Assembly (NCBI RefSeq): GCF_003493605.1
Contig: NZ_QQKA01000003.1
Location: 62,001 to 126,000, forward strand
From: Haemophilus haemolyticus
GTDB lineage: Bacteria; Pseudomonadota; Gammaproteobacteria; Enterobacterales; Pasteurellaceae
Length of the DNA stretch: 64,000 bases
Direction of reading: 5' to 3'
This document shows positions 8,840-18,784 of this stretch, piece by piece. Each line of letters opens with the position of its first letter. Positions within the stretch are counted from its first letter, which is position 1. Position numbers and translations under genes: made by a program. The notes beneath the pieces were generated by a model that ran no database searches, was not told the origin of the DNA, and saw only the letters and a program-made list of their open reading frames with translations.

Positions 8840-9190
8840 TTATTTTAAATAAAGGCGATAATTTTTACTTTCTACAGTGGGTTTAATTAAATCGATCGAT
8901 TTCTCTTCTTGTGGTTTTAGCAAAAATTGAGCGGAATAACTCTCTTGCTGATTTTCCCAAGTTTGGGTTACCCCTAAATGATCGTACCAATATAAGTAGT
9001 AACTTATATTCAAAAGTTGCTGACTTTTATTTTTTATAAGCGCTGATTTTTGACTCGTTTCAACTTGAATTAAAGGTGAAAGATTAGATGTGATATTTAA
9101 AATCGGCTTCGTTGAATAAGTTAAGTTTTCTACTGAACTTGAACAAGCAGCGAGCACAAGGCTCGCCAAAATTAAAAAATATTTTTCCAT
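8840..9190 (-). CDS. ycfL: YcfL family (DUF1425) lipoprotein
   Basis: A 116-residue predicted lipoprotein. The signal peptide [16 protein letters not shown] ends in a lipobox (LAAC), so Cys16 should be lipidated. The rest is a small beta-rich domain with the SYYLYWYDHLGV stretch found in YcfL proteins. The function is unknown. It starts within the stop codon of hinT (TAATG, one base shared) and ends three bases before nagZ, so it is translationally tied to both. Confidence 0.8.
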   Translation of the reverse strand: MEKYFLILASLVLAACSSSVENLTYSTKPILNITSNLSPLIQVETSQKSALIKNKSQQLLNISYYLYWYDHLGVTQTWENQQESYSAQFLLKPQEEKSIDLIKPTVESKNYRLYLK

Positions 9191-9540
9191 TATTTCGCTA
9201 ACATTCTACCTAAAGGTTCACCACCGACTAAATGCATATGCAAATGGAATACTTCTTGCCCACCATGTTTATTGCAATTCACAATTAGGCGATAACCGTC
9301 TTCCGCGATACCTTCTTCTTTAGCGAGTTTAGCCGCCACGCTAAATAATCGCCCTAGCGCTACTTCATCTTGCTCCGTCACATCATTCACTGTTGGGATT
9401 ACTTTATTTGGAATGATCAAAATATGTGTTTTAGCTTGTGGTGAAATATCACGAAACGCAGTGACTAATTCATCTTGATAGACGATATTTGCAGGAATTT
9501 CTTTACGGATAATTTTACTAAAAATTGTTTCTTCTGCCAT
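9190..9540 (-). CDS. hinT: HIT-family purine nucleoside phosphoramidase
   Basis: HinT hydrolyses adenosine phosphoramidates. The 116-residue protein carries the histidine triad near its end (HLHMHLVGG, the HxHxHxx motif) and the usual [19 protein letters not shown] start. The frame is open 26 codons further upstream, but that stretch contains an inverted uptake-signal pair that looks like a terminator, and the ATG at 9540 has a Shine-Dalgarno sequence, so the shorter form is chosen. It heads the hinT-ycfL-nagZ-rlmC unit. Confidence 0.94.
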   Translation of the reverse strand: MAEETIFSKIIRKEIPANIVYQDELVTAFRDISPQAKTHILIIPNKVIPTVNDVTEQDEVALGRLFSVAAKLAKEEGIAEDGYRLIVNCNKHGGQEVFHLHMHLVGGEPLGRMLAK

Positions 9541-9554
9541 TGTTTGCTCCCTAT

Positions 9555-9586
9555 AAAAAAGTGCGGTGAATTTACCGCACTTTTTA
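9555..9586. terminator. Inverted uptake-signal pair acting as ppiD terminator
   Basis: AAGTGCGGT (9559-9567) faces ACCGCACTT (9574-9582) with A and T flanks, making a terminator-like hairpin between ppiD and hinT. Paired opposite uptake signals placed just after genes are a known Haemophilus feature. Confidence 0.8.
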
Positions 9587-9618
9587 TCAAAATTTATCTG
9601 AGATTGCAATTTAATCAA

Positions 9619-11487
9619 TTATTGCTGAGCTTCATCATCTTGATTGATGAAAGAATCATTTACTTCAATTTTTGCTCTCTCACGCAATCCTTGCATTAAT
9701 TGCGCTTGAACTTCAGCCTGACTTGTACGTAATAATTGAGCACTAAATTGGCTTAATTCTTTATCGTTAAGCACGCCGTCTTCTACTTTATTTAAAGCAA
9801 TAATAACCACATCTCCTTTCTCATTACGAGCAACTTGGTAAACAACTTTACCTGATGCTGGTTTAGCAATTGAAAATACGCCATTTGTTAAAATTGGATC
9901 TTTATTTTCACTTAAAGTAAAAATTTGCTCACTTGAGAAATTAATTCCATCCACTTTTGATTCAGCATTTTCGCTTAATGCTTTCACCGCTTGTTGTGCT
10001 TTCTCGTTAAGAACATTTTCAGCCTTCTGGCGTTTTAAGAACATTTCAATATCTGCTTTCGCATCTTCCAATGTTCTCACACCTTCAGGTTTGTGATCTA
10101 ACACACGCACAACAATAGCGTGATAATCGCCTACGTTTAAAGGTTCTGAGTTAGCACCACCATTGGCAATATCAGATTCAAAAACGGCAGAAACTACATT
10201 AGGGAAATTTAATTCTGCAGGTACATTTTGACGAGAAAAATAACCGCTCTCTTGAACTTTAACACCTGCAACTTGTGCAGCGGTATTCAGTGATTTGCTA
10301 TCTTCAAAAGCCTTATCACGCACTTGCTTTTCAATTGCGTAATAACGATTTTCTAATAAGGATTTACGCACTAAATCTGCAACTTGTGCTTTCACTTCAT
10401 CTAAAGTTTGAGCTTTACGTTCTTGCACTAAAACAATATGGTAATTGCCATCCACATTGATTGGCTGGCTATATTGCCCTACCTGCAATGCAGCGGCTGC
10501 ATCTTCAAAGGCTTTTGGTAATTCATTCGCATTTACCCAACCTAAATCACCACCATTCTCACCAGAAACTTTATCTAAAGATTTAGCTTTAGCTACATCA
10601 GCGAAATTTGCATCTTTTTGTAATTCATCGTAAGCAGACTTAGCATCTTGCTCATTTGCAAATTGAATATGTGCTAAACGCTGAGTCATAAATTGAGCTT
10701 TATTATCTTGATAATATTGGGCAATTTCCACATCTTTAACTTCGATACCTTTTTCGATTTGGGTACCTGAGAGATCAATATATTGAACCTTCACTTGTTC
10801 TGGCTGAACAAAAGATTTTTGATTAGCTTCGTAATAAGCTTTAATTTCATCATCAGATACAGATTGCTTTGCCATTTCATCAGCAAGAGATAACGTCGCT
10901 AAGCGCGCTGAACGTTTTTGGAAGAAAACTTCTGCGGTATTTTTTGCTTGAGCAGGCACGATAAACTCACTGTTAGCAACACCACTTTGCATTTGTTCAA
11001 GAGTTAATGCGCCACGCAAAATAGCCGCATAACCATCTGAACTTAAACGATTTTGTTGTAATACTTGTTGATAAACACCGTTATCAAATTTGCCATTAAC
11101 TTGAAAATTAGGATCTGTCACGATTGCTCGTTTAATCATTTCATCACTCACGCCTAATTTTAATTCTTTCGCATATTGACGAAGCAATTCTTGATCAATC
11201 ATTCGATTGATGGTGCTTTGACGAAGTGCGGTAACAAATTCTGGAGAATCTGACTTAGCCATAAATGCTTCGCCTTCGCGTTGTGCACGAGCCTCAAATT
11301 CTTGGTTGTAGCGATTTAAAAAATCTTGTTGCGAAATCGCTTCACCATTAACTTTTGCAGCATAAGTATCATTTGAACTAAAAAGATAGCCAGACATACC
11401 GCCTACTAAAAACGATAAAGTAATCAAACCCAAAATAAACTTAGCTGCCTTTGAATTTGATAAATTGTGCATTTTTTCAATTAACAT
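9619..11487 (-). CDS. ppiD: Periplasmic folding chaperone PpiD
   Basis: Inner-membrane-anchored chaperone with a parvulin-like domain, working on proteins leaving the SecYEG channel. The 622-residue protein has one N-terminal membrane helix (AKFILGLITLSFLVGGMSGYLF), a SurA-like N-region, and a parvulin domain around 270-360 (RLAHIQFANEQDAKSAYDEL to VNVDGNYHIVLV). Length equals the E. coli protein. An internal ATG six codons in is possible as a start. It is last in the long minus-strand series after mntP, and is followed by an uptake-signal terminator. Confidence 0.92.
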   Translation of the reverse strand: MLIEKMHNLSNSKAAKFILGLITLSFLVGGMSGYLFSSNDTYAAKVNGEAISQQDFLNRYNQEFEARAQREGEAFMAKSDSPEFVTALRQSTINRMIDQELLRQYAKELKLGVSDEMIKRAIVTDPNFQVNGKFDNGVYQQVLQQNRLSSDGYAAILRGALTLEQMQSGVANSEFIVPAQAKNTAEVFFQKRSARLATLSLADEMAKQSVSDDEIKAYYEANQKSFVQPEQVKVQYIDLSGTQIEKGIEVKDVEIAQYYQDNKAQFMTQRLAHIQFANEQDAKSAYDELQKDANFADVAKAKSLDKVSGENGGDLGWVNANELPKAFEDAAAALQVGQYSQPINVDGNYHIVLVQERKAQTLDEVKAQVADLVRKSLLENRYYAIEKQVRDKAFEDSKSLNTAAQVAGVKVQESGYFSRQNVPAELNFPNVVSAVFESDIANGGANSEPLNVGDYHAIVVRVLDHKPEGVRTLEDAKADIEMFLKRQKAENVLNEKAQQAVKALSENAESKVDGINFSSEQIFTLSENKDPILTNGVFSIAKPASGKVVYQVARNEKGDVVIIALNKVEDGVLNDKELSQFSAQLLRTSQAEVQAQLMQGLRERAKIEVNDSFINQDDEAQQ

Positions 11488-11553
11488 TCTATAACCCTTG
11501 TTATAAACATAAAATTTTCCCCGATTATAATCTAAACGTAGAAAATTAGCATC

Positions 11554-12120
11554 TTAAAAAGTGAAAACACCGTGCTCATAAAGCAAGCTAATACCAATTC
11601 CAATCAGCACTATTCCACCAAAAATATCCGCTTTTGATCTAAATTTTTGCCCAAGAAAATGACCGCTCTTTACGCCGAATAATGAAATGATAAAAGTAGT
11701 CAGTGCAATAATTACCATAGCCGAAAAAATATCGACAGAAAGAAAAGCAAAAGATATGCAAATTGCTAAGGCATCCACACTCGTAGCTAAACCCAAAGTC
11801 AATAAACGTTTCAAATTTATAGATGGCTCTACACTTGCTTCGGAATCAGCATTTAATCCCTTACGCACCATATTAATGCCAATTAATGCAAGTAAAACAA
11901 AACCAATCCAATGATCCCAATCTTGAATCATTGAACTGAATTGCAAGCCTACAAAAAAACCTATTGCAGGCATGATACCTTGGAAAAATCCAAAACATAG
12001 AGAAATATAAAGAGCGTGTTTGCAACGAAAAGATCTTAATGCAACACCTTTAGAAATGGATACAGCAAAAGCATCCATTGATAAGCCCAGTGCAATAATA
12101 CAAAGTGTATAAAAGCTCAT
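11554..12120 (-). CDS. mntP: Manganese efflux pump
   Basis: MntP exports Mn(II). The 188-residue protein has six predicted membrane helices in two repeats, each with the family's acidic motif (GLSMDAFAVSISKG near 12 and GLATSVDALAICISF near 112). In E. coli this gene is preceded by a manganese-sensing yybP-ykoY riboswitch. Here it begins only 10 bases after mnmE, so there is no room for that leader and it is probably expressed from the upstream operon. Confidence 0.92.
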   Translation of the reverse strand: MSFYTLCIIALGLSMDAFAVSISKGVALRSFRCKHALYISLCFGFFQGIMPAIGFFVGLQFSSMIQDWDHWIGFVLLALIGINMVRKGLNADSEASVEPSINLKRLLTLGLATSVDALAICISFAFLSVDIFSAMVIIALTTFIISLFGVKSGHFLGQKFRSKADIFGGIVLIGIGISLLYEHGVFTF

Positions 12121-12130
12121 AATTTAGAAA

Positions 12131-13489
12131 TTATTTTCCAATACAGAAAGAACTAAAAATATTACCTAGCAAGTCATCTGATGTGAATTCACCTGTAATT
12201 TCACTCAAGTGAGCTTGTACTAAACGTAATTCTTCCGCTAAAAGTTCTCCCGCATGAAATTCTGTAAGTTGAACCAAACCGATTTGCAAATGCTCTGCAG
12301 CCTTCTCAAGTGCATCTAAATGACGACGACGAGCTAAAAAGCCCCCTTCCATGCCAGTTTGAAAGCCCATTGCTTGTTTCAAATGCTCACGTAAAAGTTG
12401 TACACCATCATGCGTTTGAGCGGAAAGACTAATAATTTGATAACCGCCCTGTTCGCTTTCACTTGCTTGTTCATCATTTAAATCAATTTTGTTTCGAACA
12501 AGAGTGACAGGCAATGTTGTGGGTAATTTTGCTAAAAATTCTGACCGTACTTTGCTTAAATCTGCACTTTCAGGATCGCTACTATCTAACATCAAAATAA
12601 TACGATCGGCTTGTTCAATCTCCGTCCATGCGCGAGAAATGCCAATTCGCTCTACTTCATCGGTTGCATCCCGAAGCCCCGCGGTATCAATAATATGCAA
12701 TGGCATGCCGTCGATATGAATATGCTCACGCAATACATCGCGCGTTGTGCCCGCAATATCCGTTACGATAGCCGCTTCACGACCAGCTAGCGCATTAAGC
12801 AAGCTCGATTTACCTGCATTCGGACGACCGGCAATCACCACTTTCATGCCCTCACGTAAAATAGAACCTTGTTTGGCTTCAGAGCGAACATCTTCCAACT
12901 GATTAATAATACCGCGTAAGTTTGCTTCAATTTTTCCATCCGCCAAGAAATCAATTTCTTCATCAGGAAAATCAATGCTCGCTTCTACATAGGTGCGTAA
13001 GTAAATAACAGAATCAACTAATTCATTTACTTTCTTTGAAAATTCACCTTGCAAAGATTTTAATGCTGAGCGTGCTGCCTGTTCTGATGTTGCATCAATT
13101 AAATCAGCAATGGCTTCCGCTTGAGCAAGATCCAATTTATCATTCAAAAAAGCTTGTTCAGAAAACTCACCCGGTCTAGCCAAACGGATTCCGTCAATTT
13201 GCAAAATACGTTTGAGTAATAAATCTAATACAACCTGCCCACCATGACCTTGCAATTCCAATACATCCTCACCAGTAAATGAATGTGGTGATTTGAAGTA
13301 AAGGGCAATCCCTTGATCTAAAACAGTGCCATCAGCATCCTTAAAAGGGAGATAATCAGCCATTCTTGGCTTAGGACACTTTCCCAACACCGCTTGTGCA
13401 ACTTCTGTTGCTAAAGGCCCAGAGACTCTTAAAATCCCAATACCACCACGACCTGGCGCAGTAGCTTGAGCAACGATTGTTTCTTTCAT
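12131..13489 (-). CDS. mnmE: tRNA modification GTPase
   Basis: MnmE, with MnmG, installs the (carboxymethyl)aminomethyl group on the wobble uridine of tRNAs. The 452-residue protein has an N-terminal folate-binding domain ([18 protein letters not shown]), a helical domain, and an inserted Ras-like G domain with [35 protein letters not shown] and NKID. It ends in the family C-terminal CIGK, whose cysteine is conserved. It follows yidC, the usual order, but a dyad-repeat element and a terminator lie between. Confidence 0.97.
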   Translation of the reverse strand: MKETIVAQATAPGRGGIGILRVSGPLATEVAQAVLGKCPKPRMADYLPFKDADGTVLDQGIALYFKSPHSFTGEDVLELQGHGGQVVLDLLLKRILQIDGIRLARPGEFSEQAFLNDKLDLAQAEAIADLIDATSEQAARSALKSLQGEFSKKVNELVDSVIYLRTYVEASIDFPDEEIDFLADGKIEANLRGIINQLEDVRSEAKQGSILREGMKVVIAGRPNAGKSSLLNALAGREAAIVTDIAGTTRDVLREHIHIDGMPLHIIDTAGLRDATDEVERIGISRAWTEIEQADRIILMLDSSDPESADLSKVRSEFLAKLPTTLPVTLVRNKIDLNDEQASESEQGGYQIISLSAQTHDGVQLLREHLKQAMGFQTGMEGGFLARRRHLDALEKAAEHLQIGLVQLTEFHAGELLAEELRLVQAHLSEITGEFTSDDLLGNIFSSFCIGK

Positions 13490-13506
13490 AAAAAACCTAT
13501 TATTGT

Positions 13507-13638
13507 CTGGGGTAGATATGTTTCCTAGGGTAGGTATACCCTAGGTTCATCCCAGTGTTACCCCCTTGGGGAAGATATTAACGTTCCCCAAAGGGGAACT
13601 ATTATAACTATAATTAACCGTGGGTATACTTACCCACG
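13507..13638. repeat. Three-hairpin intergenic dyad element, copy 1
   Basis: Consecutive inverted repeats fill the yidC-mnmE gap: CCTAGGGTA (13524-13532) / TACCCTAGG (13537-13545); CCCCTTGGGGAA (13562-13573) / TTCCCCAAAGGGG (13584-13596); CGTGGGTA (13619-13626) / TACCCACG (13631-13638). The same series, with an identical 24-base block ending at the last hairpin, recurs at 59224-59342. It may belong to the intergenic dyad sequences described in H. influenzae. Confidence 0.8.
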
Positions 13639-13649
13639 ACAGCAAAATA

Positions 13650-13677
13650 AAGAAAGGCACTATTCGTGCCTTTCTTT
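13650..13677. terminator. Terminator after yidC
   Basis: Stem AAGAAAGGCAC (13650-13660) / GTGCCTTTCTT (13666-13676), 15 bp after the yidC stop. The minus-strand 3' side is TTTATTTT, so termination may be partial, letting some transcripts continue into mnmE. Confidence 0.7.
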
Positions 13678-13691
13678 TTGCCAGTTAGTGA

Positions 13692-15320
13692 CTATTTCTT
13701 ACGGGAATGTAACCCTTTTTTCTCTAACCCTCGATAAATTAATTGCTGTTGTGCAATTGTAATTAAGTTAGAAACTAACCAGTACAACACTAAACCAGCA
13801 GGGAACCATAAGAAGAAGAACATAAAGACTAATGGCATAAAGTTCATCACTTTTTGCTGCATTGGATCAGCCACTGGTGTTGGAGACATTTTTTGCAACA
13901 AGAACATTGAGATACCCATTAAAATAGGGAAAATATAATAAGGATCTTGTGCTGATAAATCTTGAATCCAACCAAAGAACGGAGCATGACGTAATTCAAC
14001 TGCTTCCATAAATGTCCAATACAATGCGATGAAGATTGGCATTTGAAGAAGAATTGGCAAACAACCACCGAGTGGATTTACTTTTTCTTCTTTATAAAGT
14101 TTCATCATTTCTTGGCTCATACGTTGGCGATCATCACCGAAACGTTCACGCATTTCTTGCATTTTAGGTTGCAACATACGCATTTTAGCCATTGAAGTAT
14201 ATTGTGCTTTCGTAAGTGGATATAAAATTGCTTTCACAACGATTGTTACACAGATAATCGCTAAACCCCAATTAGACACAATCCCTTGGATAAAGGTTAA
14301 TAACCAGAATAACGGTTTCGCAATAAACCAAGCCCAACCATAATCAACCGTTAAATCTAAGTGATTTGCTACAGTAGCCATTTGGTTTTGAAGTTTAGGG
14401 CCAGTCCATAATGAACTTGTAATCGTCTCTTGACCACCAGCAGGAATAGTGACAATAGGACCACGATAACCGATGGAAGCAACATTATTTTTAGTATCTG
14501 TAATTGTGTAAAGTTGATTATTTACATCTTGATTAGGGATCCAAGCCGATACGAAATAATGCTGTAATACTGCAACCCAACCAGCTTTAGTATCAATAGA
14601 AAGATTATTATCCTTCATATCACCAAAACTATATTTTTTATAATTTGTTTCTGAAGAAGAATATGCGCCACCAGTGTAAGTTGGCATTGCGACATTACCA
14701 GAGCTTTCAACAATAGAATGTTTTAATTGACCATAAGGTTCCACTTCAATAGCTTGACCACTTTGGTTATCAATCTTGTAATCTACGCCTAAATCATAGC
14801 TACCGCGTTTTAATACGAAGATTTTTTGATAAGTCACACCATCTTTTTCAAAAAGAAGAGGAACTGAGAGAGACGCTTGACCATCTGCTAATTTAAAATT
14901 ATCACCTTCAATTTGATATTGCGCACGACCAAAACGAGTATCGATACCGTTTTTACCAATTAAACCACTTTGTGCAATATACACATGTTCTTTGGTGTCC
15001 TTTAATAACTCAAACGGTGTTTTGGAATCCAATTCAGCATCATATTTTAATAATTCAGAACTAATTACATCACCGCCTAAAGTATCAACTTTCAAACGGA
15101 ATACATCGTTTTCAAGGGTAATAATACGGCCATGAGTTTGAGAGTCTGCTACAACTTGCGAATTAGAAGAAGGAGAACTTGCCGGAACATCAGAATTGGC
15201 AGTCATTGAAGTTGTTTGCTCAGTTGGCACTTGTGGATTTTTATCCAACTGCCATTGCTGATAAACAAGGAAAGAAATAAAAATTAGCGCTAACACTAAT
15301 AGGCTACGTCTTGAGTCCAT
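13692..15320 (-). CDS. yidC: Membrane protein insertase YidC
   Basis: YidC inserts and folds inner-membrane proteins, alone or with SecYEG. The 542-residue protein has an N-terminal anchor ([17 protein letters not shown]), a large periplasmic beta-supersandwich domain to about residue 320, then the conserved five-helix insertase core including [20 protein letters not shown] and the [14 protein letters not shown] hairpin. A basic tail follows. It overlaps yidD by one base (TAATG). Confidence 0.97.
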   Translation of the reverse strand: MDSRRSLLVLALIFISFLVYQQWQLDKNPQVPTEQTTSMTANSDVPASSPSSNSQVVADSQTHGRIITLENDVFRLKVDTLGGDVISSELLKYDAELDSKTPFELLKDTKEHVYIAQSGLIGKNGIDTRFGRAQYQIEGDNFKLADGQASLSVPLLFEKDGVTYQKIFVLKRGSYDLGVDYKIDNQSGQAIEVEPYGQLKHSIVESSGNVAMPTYTGGAYSSSETNYKKYSFGDMKDNNLSIDTKAGWVAVLQHYFVSAWIPNQDVNNQLYTITDTKNNVASIGYRGPIVTIPAGGQETITSSLWTGPKLQNQMATVANHLDLTVDYGWAWFIAKPLFWLLTFIQGIVSNWGLAIICVTIVVKAILYPLTKAQYTSMAKMRMLQPKMQEMRERFGDDRQRMSQEMMKLYKEEKVNPLGGCLPILLQMPIFIALYWTFMEAVELRHAPFFGWIQDLSAQDPYYIFPILMGISMFLLQKMSPTPVADPMQQKVMNFMPLVFMFFFLWFPAGLVLYWLVSNLITIAQQQLIYRGLEKKGLHSRKK

Positions 15321-15580
15321 TATTTTTTCTCATCGTTATTATTGATTTTAGGTGGAACAGGATCGAATCCACCAGCGTTCAAGGGGTGACATTTTAATAC
15401 ACGTTTTAGAGTAAGCCAACTACCTTTTAACAATCCATGTGTTTTTAACGCTTCAATGCCATAGCAAGAACAAGTAGGCACAAACCGACAACGCGGTCCG
15501 ATAAGAGGACTAATAACAACTTGATAGAAACGAATAAATCCAATTAAGATTTTTGCACCAAACGAATGTGTCGTTGCCAT
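15320..15580 (-). CDS. yidD: Membrane protein insertion efficiency factor
   Basis: YidD is a small amphipathic protein that aids YidC. The 86-residue sequence has the family hallmarks [20 protein letters not shown] and [14 protein letters not shown] with conserved cysteines. It overlaps rnpA by 37 bases and yidC by one, so the rnpA-yidD-yidC genes form a tightly coupled unit as in other proteobacteria. Confidence 0.94.
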   Translation of the reverse strand: MATTHSFGAKILIGFIRFYQVVISPLIGPRCRFVPTCSCYGIEALKTHGLLKGSWLTLKRVLKCHPLNAGGFDPVPPKINNNDEKK

Positions 15581-15903
15581 AATTTTTCTAAGATTTGCAC
15601 AAAAGAGCTATTATCAAGCTTACCAATACCACCTTTTGCAACAAAAACAAAATCACATGCTGGTAAACGATGTTGCGATAAACGAAAACTTTCTCGCACT
15701 AAGCGTTTAATACGATTACGATCATGAGCTCGTTTTAAATGTTTTTTAGCGACAGTCAAACCTAAGCGAGGATGCTCAAGATTATTTTTTCTGGCAAGGA
15801 TGGTTATTTCTGGCGTGCTAGCTCTGAACGGTTGTTCGAAGACATTTTTGAATTGAACGGGAGTTAACAAACGTAACTCCCTTGAAAAGTTCAGCTTAAC
15901 CAC
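15544..15903 (-). CDS. rnpA: Ribonuclease P protein component
   Basis: The protein subunit of RNase P, which matures tRNA 5' ends. It is 119 residues and basic. The N-terminal [22 protein letters not shown] binds the pre-tRNA leader, and the [13 protein letters not shown] motif binds the catalytic RNA. It follows rpmH by 12 bases. Its 3' end is shared with the start of yidD in another frame. Confidence 0.96.
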   Translation of the reverse strand: MVKLNFSRELRLLTPVQFKNVFEQPFRASTPEITILARKNNLEHPRLGLTVAKKHLKRAHDRNRIKRLVRESFRLSQHRLPACDFVFVAKGGIGKLDNSSFVQILEKLWQRHIRLVQKS

Positions 15904-15915
15904 TAAGAACGGTGA

Positions 15916-16050
15916 TTATGCAGATAAACTTTTACGACCTTTAGCACGACGACGCGCTAAAACTTGACGGCCATTTTTAGTTGCCATACGAGCACGGAAA
16001 CCGTGAGTACGACTACGTTTTAATACAGAAGGTTGAAATGTACGTTTCAT
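15916..16050 (-). CDS. rpmH: 50S ribosomal protein L34
   Basis: A 44-residue, very basic protein starting [19 protein letters not shown] and ending in AKGRKSLSA, the invariant L34 sequence. It is the first gene of the rpmH-rnpA-yidD-yidC unit and diverges from dnaA. A good promoter lies 48 bp upstream. Confidence 0.97.
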
Positions 16051-16097
16051 TGTAATCTACCTAAATCCAGATTATGAGTTAATAAAAATAGAGCGCA

Positions 16098-16126
16098 ATT
16101 TTAATCATAAAATACGCGTTCGTCAA
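16098..16126 (-). promoter_or_regulatory. Sigma-70 promoter of rpmH
   Basis: On the minus strand TTGACG (16121-16126), 17-base spacer, TAAAAT (16098-16103). Predicted start near 16091, giving a leader of about 40 nt. Confidence 0.75.
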
Positions 16127-16304
16127 ATAAGAAACGGAAATTTTTCGGGAAAAACTCTCGAACTTCCAAAATCGGGGGGATTATACGGATTTTTGTATAA
16201 ATCTCAAGCCGATTTTTTAGAAGATCTTTCCACGCATTTATTGTAAAATCTCCGCCAATTTTTACCGCACTTTTCTCTATTACAAAAACAACAAGGATCC
16301 TTTT

Positions 16305-17669
16305 GTGAATCTCTCAAATCTTTGGCAAGGTTGCCTGTTACAACTTCAAGATCAAGTTTCAGCCAGCGATCTTAGCACTTGGCTTCGTCCTTTACAGGCT
16401 GATGTGGTGGCGGATAACCACATTGTTTTATATGCTTCTAATATGTTTGTGAAAGGTTGGGTGGAAACTCATTATCTCGCACAAATCCAGCAAATTTGTC
16501 AAACACTTGCACAAAATCCCGAACTGAGTATTTCTTTAAAAGAAGGGGTCAAACCGACCCCCAAAGTAGTAGACAATGCACCAAGTGGCAATCCTAAAAC
16601 AGAAAGAGCGGTAGATTTTCAAGCTGAATCTAGTGCTTCAGTAAAATTTGAATCTCATCTCAATACTAAACACTTATTTGATAACTTTGTTGAAGGTAAA
16701 TCGAACCAACTCGCACGCGCAGTCGGTCAAAAACTTGCTCAAGCACCAGGCGAACCATCAGCCAATCCTTTCTTTTTATATGGCGGCACTGGTTTAGGGA
16801 AAACTCACTTGTTACACGCCATTGGCAACGGCATTTTAGCCAATAAACCGAATGCGCGAGTGCTTTATATTCACGCCAACAACTTTATGCAACATATGGT
16901 AAAAGCAGTGCGTGATAATAAAATGGATCAGTTCAAAAAATTCTATCGTTCTCTCGACGCACTTTTAGTGGATGACATTCAATTTTTCGCTGAAAAAGAA
17001 AAAACTCAAGAAGAATTCTTCCATATATTCAATAACTTATTTGAAACTGGTCGCCAAATTATCTTAACATCAGATCGTTATCCAAAAGAAATTGAAAAAA
17101 TTGAAGAACGTTTAAAATCACGTTTTGGCTGGGGATTAACAACAGCTATTGAGCCGCCCGATCTTGAAACGCGTGTAGCGATTTTATTGAAAAAGGCAGA
17201 AGAACATAATATGAACTTGCCAGAAGAAGTTGCTTTCTTCATTGCTCAGCGCTTGCGTACCAACGTGCGTGAACTCGAAGGGGCGTTAAATCGCGTGAAA
17301 GCAATGCAAGACTTCAAAGGCGGTGACATTGATATTGATTTCGTGCGTGACACCTTAAAAGATATTTTGGCTCTGCAAGAACGCTTGGTTACCATTGAAA
17401 ATATTCAAAAAGTGGTAGCTGAATATTATCGAATTAAGGTTTCAGATTTAAAATCAAAAAGCCGTGCACGTTCAGTCACTCGTCCTCGCCAAATTGCAAT
17501 GGCCTTAGCAAAAGAATTAACAAACCGCAGTTTGCCAGAAATCGGTCGCGCCTTTGACCGTGATCATACAACCGTATTAAACGCTTGCCGCGAAGTACCA
17601 AAATTCCGCGAGCAAGACAATAGCATTCAAGAAGATTGGGCGAATTTAATCCGTACTTTGTCCGCATAA
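16305..17669 (+). CDS. dnaA: Chromosomal replication initiator DnaA
   Basis: DnaA binds and melts the origin. The start codon is GTG (16305) with AAGGA eight bases ahead. The 454 residues contain the DnaB-contacting domain I (to about 90), a linker, the AAA+ domain III with Walker [10 protein letters not shown] and Walker B LLVDDIQF, and the C-terminal DNA-binding domain with [13 protein letters not shown]. It starts the dnaA-dnaN-recF operon. No DnaA-box cluster is visible in the rpmH-dnaA gap, so this gap does not look like the origin. Confidence 0.97.
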   Translation: MNLSNLWQGCLLQLQDQVSASDLSTWLRPLQADVVADNHIVLYASNMFVKGWVETHYLAQIQQICQTLAQNPELSISLKEGVKPTPKVVDNAPSGNPKTERAVDFQAESSASVKFESHLNTKHLFDNFVEGKSNQLARAVGQKLAQAPGEPSANPFFLYGGTGLGKTHLLHAIGNGILANKPNARVLYIHANNFMQHMVKAVRDNKMDQFKKFYRSLDALLVDDIQFFAEKEKTQEEFFHIFNNLFETGRQIILTSDRYPKEIEKIEERLKSRFGWGLTTAIEPPDLETRVAILLKKAEEHNMNLPEEVAFFIAQRLRTNVRELEGALNRVKAMQDFKGGDIDIDFVRDTLKDILALQERLVTIENIQKVVAEYYRIKVSDLKSKSRARSVTRPRQIAMALAKELTNRSLPEIGRAFDRDHTTVLNACREVPKFREQDNSIQEDWANLIRTLSA

Positions 17670-17682
17670 AAAGGAGAACGCA

Positions 17683-18783
17683 ATGCAATTTAGTATTTCA
17701 AGAGAAAATTTATTAAAACCGTTGCAGCAAGTATGTGGCGTATTGAGTAATCGCCCAAATATTCCAGTATTAAACAACGTGCTGTTGCAAATTGAAGATA
17801 ATCGATTGACTATCACGGGCACAGATTTGGAAGTCGAACTCTCTAGTCAAACTCAGCTTTCATCGTCTTCTGAAAATGGCACCTTTACGATTCCAGCAAA
17901 AAAATTCTTAGATATTTGCCGCACTTTATCTGATGATTCAGAAATCACGGTGACTTTTGAACAAGACCGTGCATTAGTACAATCTGGGCGTAGCCGCTTT
18001 ACGCTGACAACCCAACCTGCCGAAGAATATCCCAACCTCACGGATTGGCAGTCTGAAGTAGATTTTGAACTACCGCAAAATACCTTGCGCCGTTTAATTG
18101 AAGCCACTCAATTTTCCATGGCAAACCAAGATGCCCGCTATTTCTTAAATGGTATGAAGTTTGAAACAGAAGGCAATTTATTGCGTACAGTGGCGACAGA
18201 TGGCCATAGACTTGCAGTCTGCACCATCTCGCTTGAGCAAGAATTACAAAATCATTCTGTGATTTTACCGCGTAAAGGCGTGTTAGAACTGGTTCGTTTA
18301 TTAGAAACAAGCGATGAACCTGCACGTTTACAAATCGGTACCAACAATTTACATATTCATCTAAAAAACATTGTATTTACATCAAAATTAATTGATGGCC
18401 GTTTCCCTGACTATCGCCGAGTACTGCCTCGTAATGCAACGAAAATTGTCGAAGGCAGCTGGGAAATTCTTAAACAAGCCTTTGTTCGCGCGTCAATCTT
18501 ATCGAATGAGCGCGTACGTAGCGTGCGTTTAAACTTAAGCGAAAACCAACTAAAAATTACCGCCTCCAACACCGAACATGAAGAAGCGGAAGAAATCGTA
18601 GATGTCAATTACAATGGCGAAGAATTAGAAGTGGGCTTTAATGTCACCTATATTCTTGATGTTTTAAATGCGCTTAAATGCAATCAAGTTCGCATGCGCC
18701 TAACTGATGCCTCTTCTAGTTGCTTAATCGAAAATTGCGAAGATAGCAGTAGCGAATATGTAATTATGCCAATGCGTTTATAA
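17683..18783 (+). CDS. dnaN: DNA polymerase III beta sliding clamp
   Basis: The dimeric ring that holds DNA polymerase III on DNA. The 366-residue protein starts MQFSISRENLLKPLQQVCGVL and ends in VIMPMRL, the conserved C-terminus lining the partner-binding pocket. Three clamp domains of about 120 residues can be followed. It begins 13 bases after dnaA with a strong AAGGAG and ends one base before recF. Confidence 0.97.
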   Translation: MQFSISRENLLKPLQQVCGVLSNRPNIPVLNNVLLQIEDNRLTITGTDLEVELSSQTQLSSSSENGTFTIPAKKFLDICRTLSDDSEITVTFEQDRALVQSGRSRFTLTTQPAEEYPNLTDWQSEVDFELPQNTLRRLIEATQFSMANQDARYFLNGMKFETEGNLLRTVATDGHRLAVCTISLEQELQNHSVILPRKGVLELVRLLETSDEPARLQIGTNNLHIHLKNIVFTSKLIDGRFPDYRRVLPRNATKIVEGSWEILKQAFVRASILSNERVRSVRLNLSENQLKITASNTEHEEAEEIVDVNYNGEELEVGFNVTYILDVLNALKCNQVRMRLTDASSSCLIENCEDSSSEYVIMPMRL

Positions 18784-18784
18784 T

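Noticed and set aside
16051-16304. Replication origin between rpmH and dnaA
   Set aside because: No cluster of DnaA boxes or 13-mer repeats by eye.
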